Assembly (NCBI RefSeq): GCF_030269925.1
Contig: NC_085111.1
Coordinates: forward strand, 3,154,142-3,218,141
DNA from: Bombyx mori
Taxonomy: Eukaryota; Arthropoda; Insecta; Lepidoptera; Bombycidae
Reading direction: 5' to 3'
DNA: 64,000 bases
How positions within the stretch are numbered: the first letter of the stretch is position 1; the number at the start of each line of letters is the position of its first letter. The notes beneath the pieces are model-generated. The model saw only the letters and a program-made list of their open reading frames with translations. It was not told the origin of the DNA and made no database searches. Below are positions 42,001 to 53,207 of the stretch, piece by piece. Made by a program: the position numbers and the translations under genes.

Positions 42001-42137
42001 GAGTGGGTATCAGTACTACATTGCTTACTTCTGCTGTAGCAGAAGCAGTCATGCCGTCCGGTTTGAAGTTCAGGACAGCCTCTACATCAAATGGGCCGAG
42101 AGTTCATTCATCCATCTACGCAATAAATAAATAAAAA
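42001..42137 (+). repeat. Bm1: Probable Bm1 remnant
   Basis: 'gaagcagtcatgccgtccgg', 'tttgaagttcaggacagcc' and 'catctacgcaataaataaa' follow the order of Bm1 landmarks but with heavy divergence. Confidence 0.45.
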
Positions 42138-42449
42138 ATCCAATTTATCTAAGGATTTTCCATAAAAAAAATCATCCCCATGTTTCCAAATTATTTTCTT
42201 TATTCAATAACTGATTGCAGAGAAGCAACATTGTGTAGTGGTTTGTAAATTATATTTAAACTTGAAAATGTCACATAGTGGGCGTAAGATGCGATTCTCG
42301 AAGCCAAAAATTCAAAAATAGAACGAACGTTTACTGAGACAGTGCGCTGTAGGGCCTGGGTGTTTACAAGCTCTAATATAATACTCGTATATGATTTGTC
42401 AGTATATCAAAGCTTAGATCTTGTCTACAAAATTTAATTCTTAATTAAA
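42138..42449. other. No gene seen
   Basis: Spacer upstream of the nested cluster; nothing recognisable. Confidence 0.4.
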
Positions 42450-42595
42450 GTCGTCGTGCCTAAAGGATAAGATGCCCGGTGCTTCCGCACCGAGCGATAC
42501 AGCTGTGTAGGTATTCGAATCCTGTGGGCAGGTAGCAATTTTTATAATGCAATACATGCTAAGTTTTTTCATGAATGACTTCCACGACATACAAA
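42450..42595 (+). repeat. Bm1: Bm1 SINE, 5' part (split copy)
   Basis: tRNA-like head with 'gcctaaaggataagatgccc' and a near-B-box 'attcgaatcc', running to 'gaatgacttccacg'. It stops at the start of a Helitron. The rest of this SINE resumes at 43980. Confidence 0.85.
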
Positions 42596-42613
42596 TCTAT
42601 CTATATATAACTA

Positions 42614-43677
42614 GTCAGGTCATAAGTATTGTCACACAGTAAAAGCTTTTCTTTTAGAATGCTGGCCACAAAAAAGTTTATTGAATTCGAATTTCGAATT
42701 GTTCATGAAAATAAAAATGTATACATTTAGAATTTTACTCATTTTTAAATATGGAGTGGACGCTTAAAGAAGACCGTGTTGCAGTTATTGCGTTGCATCG
42801 TTGCGGTTACGCGCCAATTCAAATTTTTAACATACTGAAAAATTTTAATATAACCAAAAGATTCGTTTATCGTACCAACAAACGATACAATGAAGACTCT
42901 AGTGTAGATGACAGGTCAAGAAGTGGTCGCCTTCGGTCTGTTAGGACTCCAGCAGTGATAAAAGCTGTGAAGGCGCGAATTCAAAGAAATCCCAAACGTA
43001 AGCAGAAACTGTTGGCCCTTCAGATGGGGTTAAGCAGAACCACGGTGAAAAGGGTATTAAATGAAGACTTAGGGCTTCGGGCATATCGAAGAAAAACAGG
43101 ACATCGTTTGAATGCTCGTCTAATGGACCTGAGACTGAAGAGATGCCGCGCTTTGTTGAAGCGGTACGCGGGAAAAAAATATCGGGAAATTCTTTTTTCG
43201 GATGAAAAAATTTTTACCGTAGAAGAGAGCTACAACAAACAAAATGATAAGGTGTACGCACACAGTAGTGAAGAAGCGAGCAACCGTATTCCGCGTGTAC
43301 AACGAGGTCATTTTCCATCCTCGCTCATGGTATGGTTGGGAGTTTTTTATTGGGGCTTAACAGAGGTACATTTTTGTGAGAAAGGTGTAAAAACGAATGC
43401 AGTTGTGTATCAAAATACAGTCCTGACGAACCTTGTGGAACCTGTTTCTCATACCATGTTCAATAACAGGCACTGGGTATTCCAAAAAGATTGGGCGCCA
43501 GCTCATAGAGCGAAGAGCACACAAGACTGGCTGGCGGCGCGTGAAATCGACTTCATCCGGCACGAAGAATGGCCCTCCTCCAGTCCAGATTTGAATCCGT
43601 TAGATTACAAGATATGGCAACACTTGGAGGAAAAGGCGTGCTCAAAGCCAAACATGTGACAGAATTTATGACCTGAC
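42614..43677 (+). mobile_element. DD37D mariner, internally deleted
   Basis: 1,064 bp bounded by inverted repeats (42614-42636 and 43655-43677; 20 of 23 bases match, ends GTCAGGTCATAA) and by TA on both sides (42612-42613 and 43678-43679), the standard Tc1/mariner duplication. It encodes one transposase. The right terminus follows almost immediately after a shortened ORF, so sequence between the ORF's C-terminus and the right end has been lost. Confidence 0.9.
42751..43659 (+). CDS. Mariner transposase, DD37D type, C-terminus missing
   Basis: 302 residues from ATG. The N-terminal half has two helix-turn-helix-like parts (DRVAVIALHRCGYAPIQIFN; KLLALQMGLSRTTVKRVLNE) that would bind the terminal repeats. 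The catalytic domain has all three Asp: 151 in LFSDEKIF, 247 in QKDWAPAH and 285 in SSPDLNPLDY, giving 37 residues between the last two. That DD37D spacing is known for the mori/maT group in silkworm. The protein ends soon after IWQHLEEKAC, about 35-45 residues short of usual, and its last codons run into the right inverted repeat. Cleavage chemistry could be intact but activity is doubtful. Confidence 0.9.
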   Translation: MEWTLKEDRVAVIALHRCGYAPIQIFNILKNFNITKRFVYRTNKRYNEDSSVDDRSRSGRLRSVRTPAVIKAVKARIQRNPKRKQKLLALQMGLSRTTVKRVLNEDLGLRAYRRKTGHRLNARLMDLRLKRCRALLKRYAGKKYREILFSDEKIFTVEESYNKQNDKVYAHSSEEASNRIPRVQRGHFPSSLMVWLGVFYWGLTEVHFCEKGVKTNAVVYQNTVLTNLVEPVSHTMFNNRHWVFQKDWAPAHRAKSTQDWLAAREIDFIRHEEWPSSSPDLNPLDYKIWQHLEEKACSKPNM

Positions 43678-43979
43678 TAGGTATATATATATAAAAGAAT
43701 TGCTGTTCGTTAGTCTCGCTAAAACTCAAGAACGGCTGGACCGATTTAGCTAATTTGTGGAAGTCCAGAGAAGGTTTAAAAGGTTTAGAAGGAAGGAAAG
43801 GAAGGATACATAGATAAATATGAAATACTTGGAATTAAATAAAAATAACAATGTTGTTTTTCCTTTTATGTGACATCCGTCGGACGGATTCCTTTTGTTT
43901 GTTTTAAGTTTATTTTATACAAAAGTTTAGGTCTTTTATTTATCGATTGAGGCACTACGAAGTCTGCCGGGTCAGCTAG

Positions 43980-44265
43980 TTATGTAATAAAAATCAAACC
44001 CGCAAAAATTTTAATTTGCGTAATTACTGGTGGTAGGTAGGATGTGCCATGAGCCTGCACTGGTAGGTACAGCCACACTACCAATTTCTGCCGTGAAGCA
44101 GTAATACGCTTCGGTTTGAAGAACGGGCAGCCTTTGTACTTTAAAACTGCGACTTGGAACTTGTGTCTCAAGGTGAGTGGCGGCGTTGTTGATGTCTACG
44201 GGCTCCGGTGACCATTTAACAGCAGAAGGGCCATGGGCATATCCACCTATTATAGCACTTTAAAA
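43980..44265 (+). repeat. Bm1: Bm1 SINE, 3' part (split copy)
   Basis: It resumes 'tgtaataaaaatcaaacccg', which in the full-length Bm1 comes shortly after 'gacttccacg'. It continues through 'taattactggtggtagg' to 'gctccggtgaccatttaaca'. With 42450-42595 it forms one SINE interrupted by a Helitron. Confidence 0.85.
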
Positions 44266-44756
44266 ACAGCAACTACACTAAATTAAAATACCAGACCACC
44301 ATTCATTTATACCGATAGACATCGCAATTACTAACACCAATAACGATCGTCAGAAATGTATTATATTATAGTAACTATTATTCTATACTCATACCAGCAT
44401 ATACGACTTTAGGCGGAAATTACATTATTTTAAATAATTTTACAAAAAACAATTCAAACGGCTTAGTTGAATTTATTTTACGTAATGAAAAATCGTCCGC
44501 AAAGTGGTCACAGAGAGCAATTAGCGTTGTCACAGTTTAACCGGCTAAGTTTTAATGGCCCCCGACCGACGCCCAGATAAGGGCCCCCCAGGAAACTTCA
44601 AGCACCAATGTTTAATTTAATAAGTTCTGTTTGGTGAGGGTCTTAGTGTCACATTATGGATTATAGTAGACATTAAATTTCAGTTAATTAGTGGTAAGAT
44701 TTTATAGGCAACAAAATCTTGTCGATCAAACTTAATACTGTATTGTATACTGTACA
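44266..44756. other. No gene seen
   Basis: Nothing recognisable. Confidence 0.4.
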
Positions 44757-45345
44757 TTATCAAGCAATCATTTTTTAATTTATCAATACTCATCTTGATC
44801 AGTTCGAGTGAAAAACTAATTAAAATGAAGTTGAAATTGAATTGAAAATTCGATTTTCTGAGATACGTTTGTCGTGAGCTTTTTTATACTTGGAAGTCTT
44901 TGAGCTCACTGCTGGTATGTGGTATCTTCCGAGGGTACTCGTGCAATGATATACTGGACTGGATTGTAATGATGATAGTCGAAAGGCGATTTATGAGTTC
45001 ACACTAATTACCCGTGACTCGTGACACTACTAAGAGGCGAATTAGACTACAAATCAAATACAAAGATCAAATTATATTTTATCAAAAAATATACAGATCA
45101 CTAAATACTATACACATATCGGACGCGTGCTATGAAATTGAGAAATCAAAATCAAAATGACTAAAAAAATCTGTTTTTTTTTGTTCACCCTTATAAAAAC
45201 GAAGTCGCTATTTGTATGGGATCTAAACTTAAACACTTTAAAGACGGCGGCAATGTTTTATCACGCAAAACATAGAGCAATCATTTTTAATCATTTTGAA
45301 ATATTTCATCTTGAACAGTTCGAGTGAAAAACTAATTTAAATGAA
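44757..45345 (+). repeat. Direct repeats and unclassified repeat
   Basis: A segment of about 75 bp with 'cagttcgagtgaaaaactaa' occurs at 44757-44830 and again at 45267-45345. Between them, 44840-44965 ('gagatacgtttgtcgtgagc', 'tacttggaagtctttgagct') matches 54300-54415. The family is unknown to me. Confidence 0.5.
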
Positions 45346-45563
45346 TTAGCTTGATGAGTCCGGTGACCTCAAATTTTCGAATTGATATTCAGACGGACAC
45401 GTAAATAAATCTTCAAAGTTTAAATGAAACGACCCGTCTGTTGAACAGAAGTGCAATTCAAAGTACTAGGTTTAATTGGCTTTGTTAGTACGTCGACCGC
45501 AAATGCATTTTGGCTCACGCTATCGCTGCTTGTTAACATAATTAAGTCTATCAGTCTAGTCTA

Positions 45564-45830
45564 TCTGGTGGTAGGACCTCTTGTGAGCCTGGTGGTATGA
45601 CCTCTTGTGAGTCCGCACAAGTAGGTACCACTACCCTGCCTATTTCAGTCGTTAAGCAGTAATGCGTTTCGGTTTGAAGGGTAGGGTAGCCGTTGTAACT
45701 ATACTGAGATCTTAGAACTTATATCTCAAGGTAGGTGATGCATTTACGTTGTAGATATATATGGACTCCAGTAACCACTTAACACCAGGTGGGCTGTGAG
45801 TTCGTCCACCCATCTAAGCAATAAAAAAAA
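45564..45830 (+). repeat. Bm1: Bm1 SINE, truncated, with 24-bp start duplication
   Basis: Its first 24 bp ('ctggtggtaggacctcttgt'...) occur twice in tandem (45565-45588 and 45589-45612) with two differences. The rest is a typical truncated Bm1. Confidence 0.9.
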
Positions 45831-45971
45831 ATCACTGGCGTCTTAGCTGTAGTCCGTTTACTTATTTTTTTGAAATTTGTCTTGTCTATAATGTTATTCT
45901 GCTCACAGCTTGTGAATGATTTATTTGAAAAATTCTAAAATTATTTTTTTCGTCATCTCATTTATATTACA

Positions 45972-46187
45972 CTAGCGACCCGCCCTCGCTTCGCTTCGGA
46001 AACATTAAAACACACATGAAATCAAAAAAATAAAATATTTTTTTTTTTAAAAAAAGTAGCCTATGTTCATCAGGGACAATGTCGGCTTCTAATGGAAAAA
46101 GAATTTTTCAAATCGGTCCAGTAGTTTCGGAGCCTATTCGAAACAAACAAACAAACAAATCTTTCCTCTTTATAATATTAGTATAGA
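45972..46187 (-). mobile_element. Short Helitron-like element
   Basis: In minus orientation it ends at CTAG (45972-45975, 'CTAGcgacccgccctcgctt') and begins at 'ttataatattagtataga'. It includes 'aaatcggtccagtagtttcgg', shared in kind with 63100-63415. Confidence 0.65.
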
Positions 46188-46632
46188 AATCGCATTGAAC
46201 TCCTTAAGTTTATTTGTGAGCCGGTTGAGATATTGCCGTAGCTAATTTGATAAATCTGTTGTAATTATGTCTAGTTCGTGTCTCATAACAGAGAAACCGA
46301 AGTTTTAGTTGGGAATTTTCAAAAAAAGATATAAAGATTCATTATTTTTGCTGATACACAAAACTCAGGATTATTTAAAAATCCATACTTAATTGGAAAA
46401 TCCCAATTTTCACAATTAATTATTCTAATCATCATTGCCCTTGGGGTCGATAAGGGGCGCTTCATGAATATTTATAACTGTTAAGTAATCTATGATAAAT
46501 TGCTGTCTTGTGTCATCTTTAAAATAAAATAAAAACCGTGTGGCACTCGGGGCCTGCTGCAGTAAAGCTACTGCATAGCATTTTTTATCAACTTATGCAA
46601 TTATAATTAGACAATAATAATTTAATTTAATC
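46188..46632. other. No gene seen
   Basis: Nothing recognisable. Confidence 0.4.
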
Positions 46633-46862
46633 TCTATATATAAAAATGAATTGCTGTTCGTTAGTCTCGCTAAAACTCGAGAACGGCTGGACCGATTTGG
46701 CTAATTTTGGTCTTGAATTATTCGTGGAAGTCCAGGGAAGGTTTAAAAGGTGAGAAAATATAAAAAAGCTCGGAATTATATAAAAATAAACAATTTTGTT
46801 TTTCCTTTGATGTGTCCTTTATTTATCGATTGAGGCACTACGAAGTCTGCCGGATCAGCTAG
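46633..46862 (+). mobile_element. Short Helitron-like element (family B)
   Basis: TCTATATATA start, 'tgttcgttagtctcgctaaa', and a 'ccggatcagCTAG' end followed by T. 230 bp; part of the family-B interior is deleted. Confidence 0.75.
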
Positions 46863-49830
46863 TATTAAAATAATAATAAAATAAGACCACGCTATATTTA
46901 TAAACATTAACAAAAGCAAAACATTAACTGTCCCCTTCACACTCATAAGCTAGACCGCGCGAAAGAGAGATGGGTAGACTTTTCCTGATGCGCATGTAAT
47001 GCGACGTCACGCCGCGCGCTTATTCACAAACAAGCGCACCGTGTGAATGTGTTGAACGCGAGCTACATGGTAGGCGGAGTGTTAGCTTTTATTTTCGTTA
47101 CGGAATTTCTTGATTCGATCGCCGCGCTCAAAGCCCGCGATAAAAGCTATGCAATAGAATTTTACACCGAACCAATCGTTCGTTTTATTACATGCAACTA
47201 GTTTAGTAACGATTCCTGGATGTATTTTGGCTTATGTTCTAAAATCTATTAGTTTATTTATTTTTAATGCTGTGTTTATTTTAACACATGAGTCAGTTGT
47301 ATCGAATGGGTCTTCCATTCATTGGGTTGGGTCTGGTTTATGACTGACACAAACCAAAAATTACAATATCAAAATAATATACCTCTGGTATATTATTACA
47401 TCGATACAACATATATTTTGTTTGAAATCAGTAAGGCTTTTGGAATATTTGTAAATATTCTAAAGCTGCTCATGGTTTTAGTTACTCGAGTAATTGAAAA
47501 TTAGCTAGAATGCTTTATTAGTCAAAAATGTTATATCGCTCTGTTATAGACATAAAATTACTTTACATCACCGAACCCAGAGCAAAAATTCACGCTAAAG
47601 CAACTCTTGAAAAACTACAACAAACTGCCATATGTTTCTTTGACGACTGATTGTCAAACTTTGACTCTGAACAAAACGAATGCGTAGAGCAATCAATCGT
47701 GACGCACTTACCGAATATTCTCGCTTGTGCTTCTCGCAGCGATTCCCAAAGTAACTTTTGCGGTAAACAAAAAGTTTCGGAACCACTTACACCGCAATAT
47801 CAATACTTATTGAACGCCCGGCGGTTGACATAGAACTTTTCCCATTTGAAGTTGAAAATGTGAAAATTATTCCCGTATCGAGCCGTTCGTATGTCAAAGC
47901 TGCTAATATTTTAATATGCCAGTAAGCACTTACAAGTGACTAGCTTATCATACAATAGTTGATTTTGTTTGACATTTCATTTAGCGAACTAGAATGAGTG
48001 GATCCAATTTTGGCGCTAAACAAACGGAAAAAAATGCGCATTTGATTTCTAAAAATACGAATAAATTTTCGGTAACGAGTTTTATCTTAGCGTGAGCGAG
48101 CTAGTGACGGTTAATTATTATTTGCTCAAAAATAGTAAAACAGTGGTTAAGTAATCTAGTGTACTAGTATCGAATGATACGGATACAAATCATATATATT
48201 CCTTTTTTTTAGTAAGCATTAACCTATGAATGCCCATCAGGTGCGTATATATGCAGTAAATAAGTACTATATTTAAAAACAAAACCAACAAAACAATTTA
48301 GACGTCGAACCCTCCTGTAAATGAAAATGAAATCTACAGTTATCTACCGCCGACGCGACGCCTTATACTATTCCTGATGGATCAACTTGATGCATTATCA
48401 GTGCTATGCTATCAAAAAAAGAAGCAAATGGGGTAATTAAAAGCGCTTTTATGTGACCGTAAGTTGTAAAGTATTTGAAACGTCAAAAATAATATGACGG
48501 CAGTCAAGAAACGCGAGATTAACCGTAAAAGTGGTTCTAAATATATCAATGAGTCGCGAATAACGCTGGAAGATACTGAAAAAACGATCGTTGATAGATG
48601 AAATAGCCGATTCCAAACTAAGGCTTTGATCTCGACCTTTCATGCAGTAAATTTAGTACAGTGGATTCGGCATTGATATTAAGGTCACTACGGGGTCAGA
48701 CAAACACTTAATACTTGCTGAGGGCGTGATCTCGTCTGGCCTATAGGAGCAAAAGATAGTCCAATACCGATGTACTCATTAAGTTTATTAAAAGGCGTTT
48801 TTATAGTTAATTAAAAAATCGTTAAAAAAAAAAGAATCATTAAGTATCTTAGAATTAATATTGTACTCTAATGAAACTTATCCAGTTAAAAAATTCTAGT
48901 CTTTCAACGTTGAAGTTTCCAAGAAATTCGAATTTAATTTTAAAACATCACAGCTGAAGTTTGTCATGTCTCTCTCATCTTCGGTCTTTAATTAGTGGCT
49001 CGAGTCGCTTCTGATCTTTGAGAAAGAATTTAACTGAGAGCTCGGAGATGCAAGTTTTCGAACTTACGTAGCGAAGCTCTTTCATGAGGTACCTGTTGAC
49101 GAAACTTTGGGAATTTCCAATTTCCGATGAAAATGTTTTAAATTATGAAAACGGCAGTATGTATTATGAATGGATATTTTGAAAGATTACAGTAACATAA
49201 CTACGGAAGAAACGCGATACTGATATCACACTAGTGCCCTATTATCATCTTTCCTAAATTTCTCCTACTTTGATCGTAATAAAAAACTTATGGTTCGTCT
49301 TAATAGAAAACTTAATAGAAATTTTATTGCTGAAAACATTTAGCCCAAAAATGTCATTAACATTTTTTTATGTTAAAGACGCATACAACACTCAATCGAT
49401 ACATTTATTGCTCAACGCGATTAACAAATTTATTGTGTGATGCTCAAAAAGAAAATGATGTAAAATGTACTTTAAAATTCCTGAAAATTATAGATTACCA
49501 TAGATTAATTTAATTATAAGCTTACAGTGGTCGTTAATGACCATTGCTGTTAAAAAGCGACCTTAAATAAATAAAAAAATAATAAAAAAAAATGTTTGTA
49601 ATCATTGTCTAATTTCAGTTGTTTGAACGCTATACAACGCATGGGGTATTGTGCTTGTGAAATTATTAATAGTTTTTCTTAAGTTTCGAGATATCTAAAA
49701 ATGTTAGGTACCTGAAAAATGATTTAAAATTAATAATTTACATTAACGAACATTTCTTATTGTTCTTGTTTATTATTAATCAGACATCAGACATCAGACA
49801 TTGGTCAAAGCTTATATGCTGACTAGTTGA
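46863..49830. other. No gene seen
   Basis: Almost 3 kb without a recognisable gene or repeat. A CpG-richer patch at 46920-47130 ('gacgtcacgccgcgcgctta') stands out from AT-rich flanks. A 9-bp tandem ('cagacatca' x3) lies at 49781-49800. Confidence 0.4.
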
Positions 49831-50288
49831 AGTCGTCGTGGCCTAAAGGATAAGACGCCCGATACATTAGTATCTTGCGATGCACCGGTGTTATAATCCC
49901 GCCGGCAAGTACAAATTTTTCAAATGAAATAAGTATTTACTGAAATACGCACTTAACATATTATGTTCACGATTTACTTCCACGGCGAAGGAATAACATC
50001 GTGTAGTAAAAGTGAAACCCGCAAAATTATAATTTGCGTAATTACTGGTGGAAGGACGTCTTGGGCGTCCGCACGGGTAGGTAGCACCACCTTGTCTTTT
50101 TCTGCCGTGAAGCAGTAATGCGTTTCTGTTTGAGAGGTGGGGCAGCCGTTGTCACTATACTGAGACCTTAGAACTCATATCTCAAGGTAAGTGGCAGCAT
50201 TTACGTTGTAGATGTCTATAGGCTCCGGTAACTACCTAACACCAGGGGAGCCGTGAGCTCTTCAAAACACCTAAGAAATAAAAAAATA
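49831..50288 (+). repeat. Bm1: Bm1 SINE, full length, damaged B box
   Basis: Full head ('gtcgtcgtggcctaaaggat') with an intact A box, but the B box reads 'gttATaatcc' instead of 'gttCGaatcc', a likely CpG decay, so polymerase III transcription is doubtful. The body and tail are complete. Confidence 0.92.
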
Positions 50289-51188
50289 ATATTTAATTAC
50301 TTTTTTATAGTTTAATATAAATTATTTACTAAGTATTTCTTGTCGAATAAGTGTCTCATGTATGGTGCATTGAAATCGTCTTGCCGACCGGTGTGTCGAG
50401 CGATGTGTAATTATAAATTACTAGCGTAACTAATGTTTTTATGAGCACTACAATTTTATTCTTATAGCTTGATAGTTATCATAAAAGTAATTAAATCGTT
50501 TGAAGGTTTAAGCTTCATGGAGTGCCACTTGACATATAAAGTACAAAATGAAAACTATATTTTCCAGTAATAATCCCGGGAAGCCCGTAGCGTCACCATA
50601 TTGCGTGATTTCATAACTCCGTGCACGAAAACTAAAAGTTGCCGCGACCAAATAAAATTAAAGTACAGTTCCATTGTATTTTTATATATCTTTAAAATTA
50701 GGTTAGGTTCGTGGTGTAGAATGTTTTTTGGCACAATGCCTTTCAGCTTAAGTTTAGGTCGTGCTCAGCTATTTTCTTTTGGTACCATTGAATACAATGT
50801 CGAAAATATATAACATTCGATGAGAGGGTTAATAAGATTTTATTAAATTACTGTTTTTTATATTTAAAAGATACGATTTTTTTGGTCTAGACTGCCATTT
50901 AAGATAAGTGTTGTTTTATCACTACCACAAGATACTATGCAGATTATGTTTTAATTTTTTTTATTCGGTATTTAGTGGCATGGGAATCGCCAACCACGCC
51001 AACATCAAGACAGTCAAACTTTTTTTTCTGTGTATGTTGATAAAAAATATTTCAATTAGTTGCATTTCTAATATTGTTGTATTTGTGTACAACTGTTACT
51101 TTCGATTTACATACATATTTTTTATATTTTTTTCTTGAATACAGTGCGCTGAAAGCTGCCTTGTATTTTTTAACATAACGTCGTTGTT
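50289..51188. other. No gene seen
   Basis: AT-rich; the 70- and 76-codon frames at 50601 and 50908 have no domains. Confidence 0.4.
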
Positions 51189-51424
51189 AAACCAAAATCT
51201 GCTATGTGCACTTTTTGAGATTTTTACTTTTTGACCTTTTCGTATAGTTCACAGCACTATATCTACCGTATAAAGAAACTGTTAAGTGTCTATAGCTTTA
51301 ATAATTATCTATAACTTGCATTTGATGTAGTTCTTAAAAATTCACTTTCATATAAAATTTTATACGAAAATGTTTTTACTTGTTAATTCAAAATACAGTT
51401 TTTGCACATAGCAGATTTTGGTTT
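51189..51424. mobile_element. MITE with perfect 22-bp inverted termini
   Basis: 51189-51210 (aaaccaaaatctgctatg...) is the exact reverse complement of 51403-51424. Just inside, 'ttttcgtata' (about 51238) and 'tatacgaaaa' (51361) are also inverted. 236 bp with no ORF. No clear target duplication; no second copy seen in this window. Confidence 0.7.
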
Positions 51425-51871
51425 GACAGTGACGATAAGCATTTTTTTTAAAATGTAAATTCTCTGGAATATTAAACCGCATATTGTATGCTGAGCTATT
51501 TCTGAATGTAAGCAATTCTATGTTGTGGTGTAAGGCATATATAACGAAATCTACTTGAAGCGGACTCTTAACTGTCACCGTGTAACTTTTTTTAAAAAGG
51601 CGCGAACAATCCTGGAAGTTGGCGCCCCTGCACAGGGGAGGCGCCGAATGTTGCCAGTTACGAAAAACTGCTACATCGTGTCGAACAGGAAATTATGTCA
51701 CTGAGAGTTGCGACCGACTTTTTTGACTCGATATTAAAAATTGAGTTTTGAACTGTTTGAGATTTTTATGACGTAACGAGCGTATTATAAGGGGGCATTA
51801 ATAATCGTGTGATTTTATTTTATGGATTTAAAAATAACACGAATATAAATTGTTTTCTGCATGTGTATTAT
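51425..51871. other. No gene seen
   Basis: Nothing recognisable. Confidence 0.4.
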
Positions 51872-52369
51872 TGGAGTTTACTCCTTTAGAATCGATTTAC
51901 ATATATAGGCCCGGGGTATGAAAATTATGGGGACCAAAATCGTACTAGCATGTCACACGAAATGCGTTATGCGCCTGATTGGCTCCTGATTGCGTGATGC
52001 GTGCGCGCGCCAATCAAAATCGTACTAGCATGTCACACGAAATGCGTTATGCGCCTGATTGGCTCCTGATTGCGTGATGCGTGCGCGCGCCAATCAGGAG
52101 CCAACGCGCGGCCGCGTTATTGCAGGTGACGCCGGGCTGCTGCGCCGGCAGTCCGCCACAAAGCCTCGTACTGATCGCGCGTTTCTCTCATTATTGTATT
52201 TTCATATATTTGTTAGTCGTTTGTTTTGTGTCTCGTTAATTTGTTAATAATCTGTAGTGTATCGTGTTGTCGTAATATAGAACTATTTCTCGTATTGTTT
52301 CGTTTAATTTTTTATATCCAGTAAACTCCAGTCGTGCGTCGGAGCGGACACACACACTTTTTTTTTTTT
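51872..52369. repeat. Unclassified GC-rich repeat, copy 2, with 80-bp tandem duplication
   Basis: Same family as 9471-9852 with near-identical ends and 3' half. It carries an exact 80-bp tandem duplication (51936-52015 and 52016-52095). A 14-bp perfect inverted repeat (52059-52072 and 52091-52104; TTGGCTCCTGATTG) could form a hairpin with an 18-base loop, next to 'gcgcggccgcg'. The inverted TGGAGTTTACT/AGTAAACTCCA pair lies at 51872 and 52320. The element type is undetermined. Confidence 0.65.
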
Positions 52370-53207
52370 GTCTTTTATTGGCGATGGCATAGTAAATATA
52401 ATTTAAAAGTAAAGGCCAAAGTCAGTGAGTGACCAGCAATGGACATAATTATTTAATGGAACTCTAACAAAATATGTTTGAACGTGTTTATTAACTATCT
52501 AATTTCTAAGATCAGAGAGCATCGTTAACACTTCTATTTATATTCATACAAAATAGCACTAAAGCAAACTGACTAAATTAATTTACATGTTGAAAGATAT
52601 TAAAATAATACTGCCGTTAGTTCAAAATGGATCTTACTGCATTGGCAACAGAGTAGTATTACGTCGACTTGTGATATCAAATTCTAAATTGGCGTGGCTA
52701 CAATCTAGCTACTTATAGACTCTCTCGCGGAATAACAATGAACTCAATATATAGGCTGTGAATATAATTTACCCTTACCATGAATTTCATTATTGAAACC
52801 CTTACAAATTATCCGCGTGATAACAAGAGTAAAATGAGGGCGCAATTCTCAACCGCATTGTTTAATAATTAAAGAATACCGTGTAATTCTTCGAACGTGT
52901 TCCTTTGTGTTATATCCCGCTATGAAACATCGGTGTTACCAACTAACTCCAAAGGCACGTAAAATTGAGATACTCGACAAAATCGGTTCTTGCGTGCGAA
53001 AGCAATAGTACGGGATACGTGCATTAATTCGAAATACATTCAGCATTTACGAATTCATGTCTAGTCATAAGTTAAAGTAGAAATTCGGTGGTTAGACAAT
53101 TTCGGATTAAGACGCAAACGCACAGGTCTTCCTTCTTGATTCGGGGTAGTTTATTCAGCAACATGGCTTACAATTTGATTCACATACGACTTGTTAGCTG
53201 TCTTTAG
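52370..53207. other. No gene seen
   Basis: Nothing recognisable. Confidence 0.4.

Larger units (their letters stand above)
42596..43979 (+). mobile_element. Short Helitron-like element (family B), split by mariner
   Basis: The 5' end TCTATCTATATATAAC lies at 42596-42613. The body 'ttgctgttcgttagtctcgc' resumes after the mariner at 43680 and ends 'ccgggtcagCTAG' (43979), followed by T. Without the mariner it is about 318 bp, like its sisters. Confidence 0.8.
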
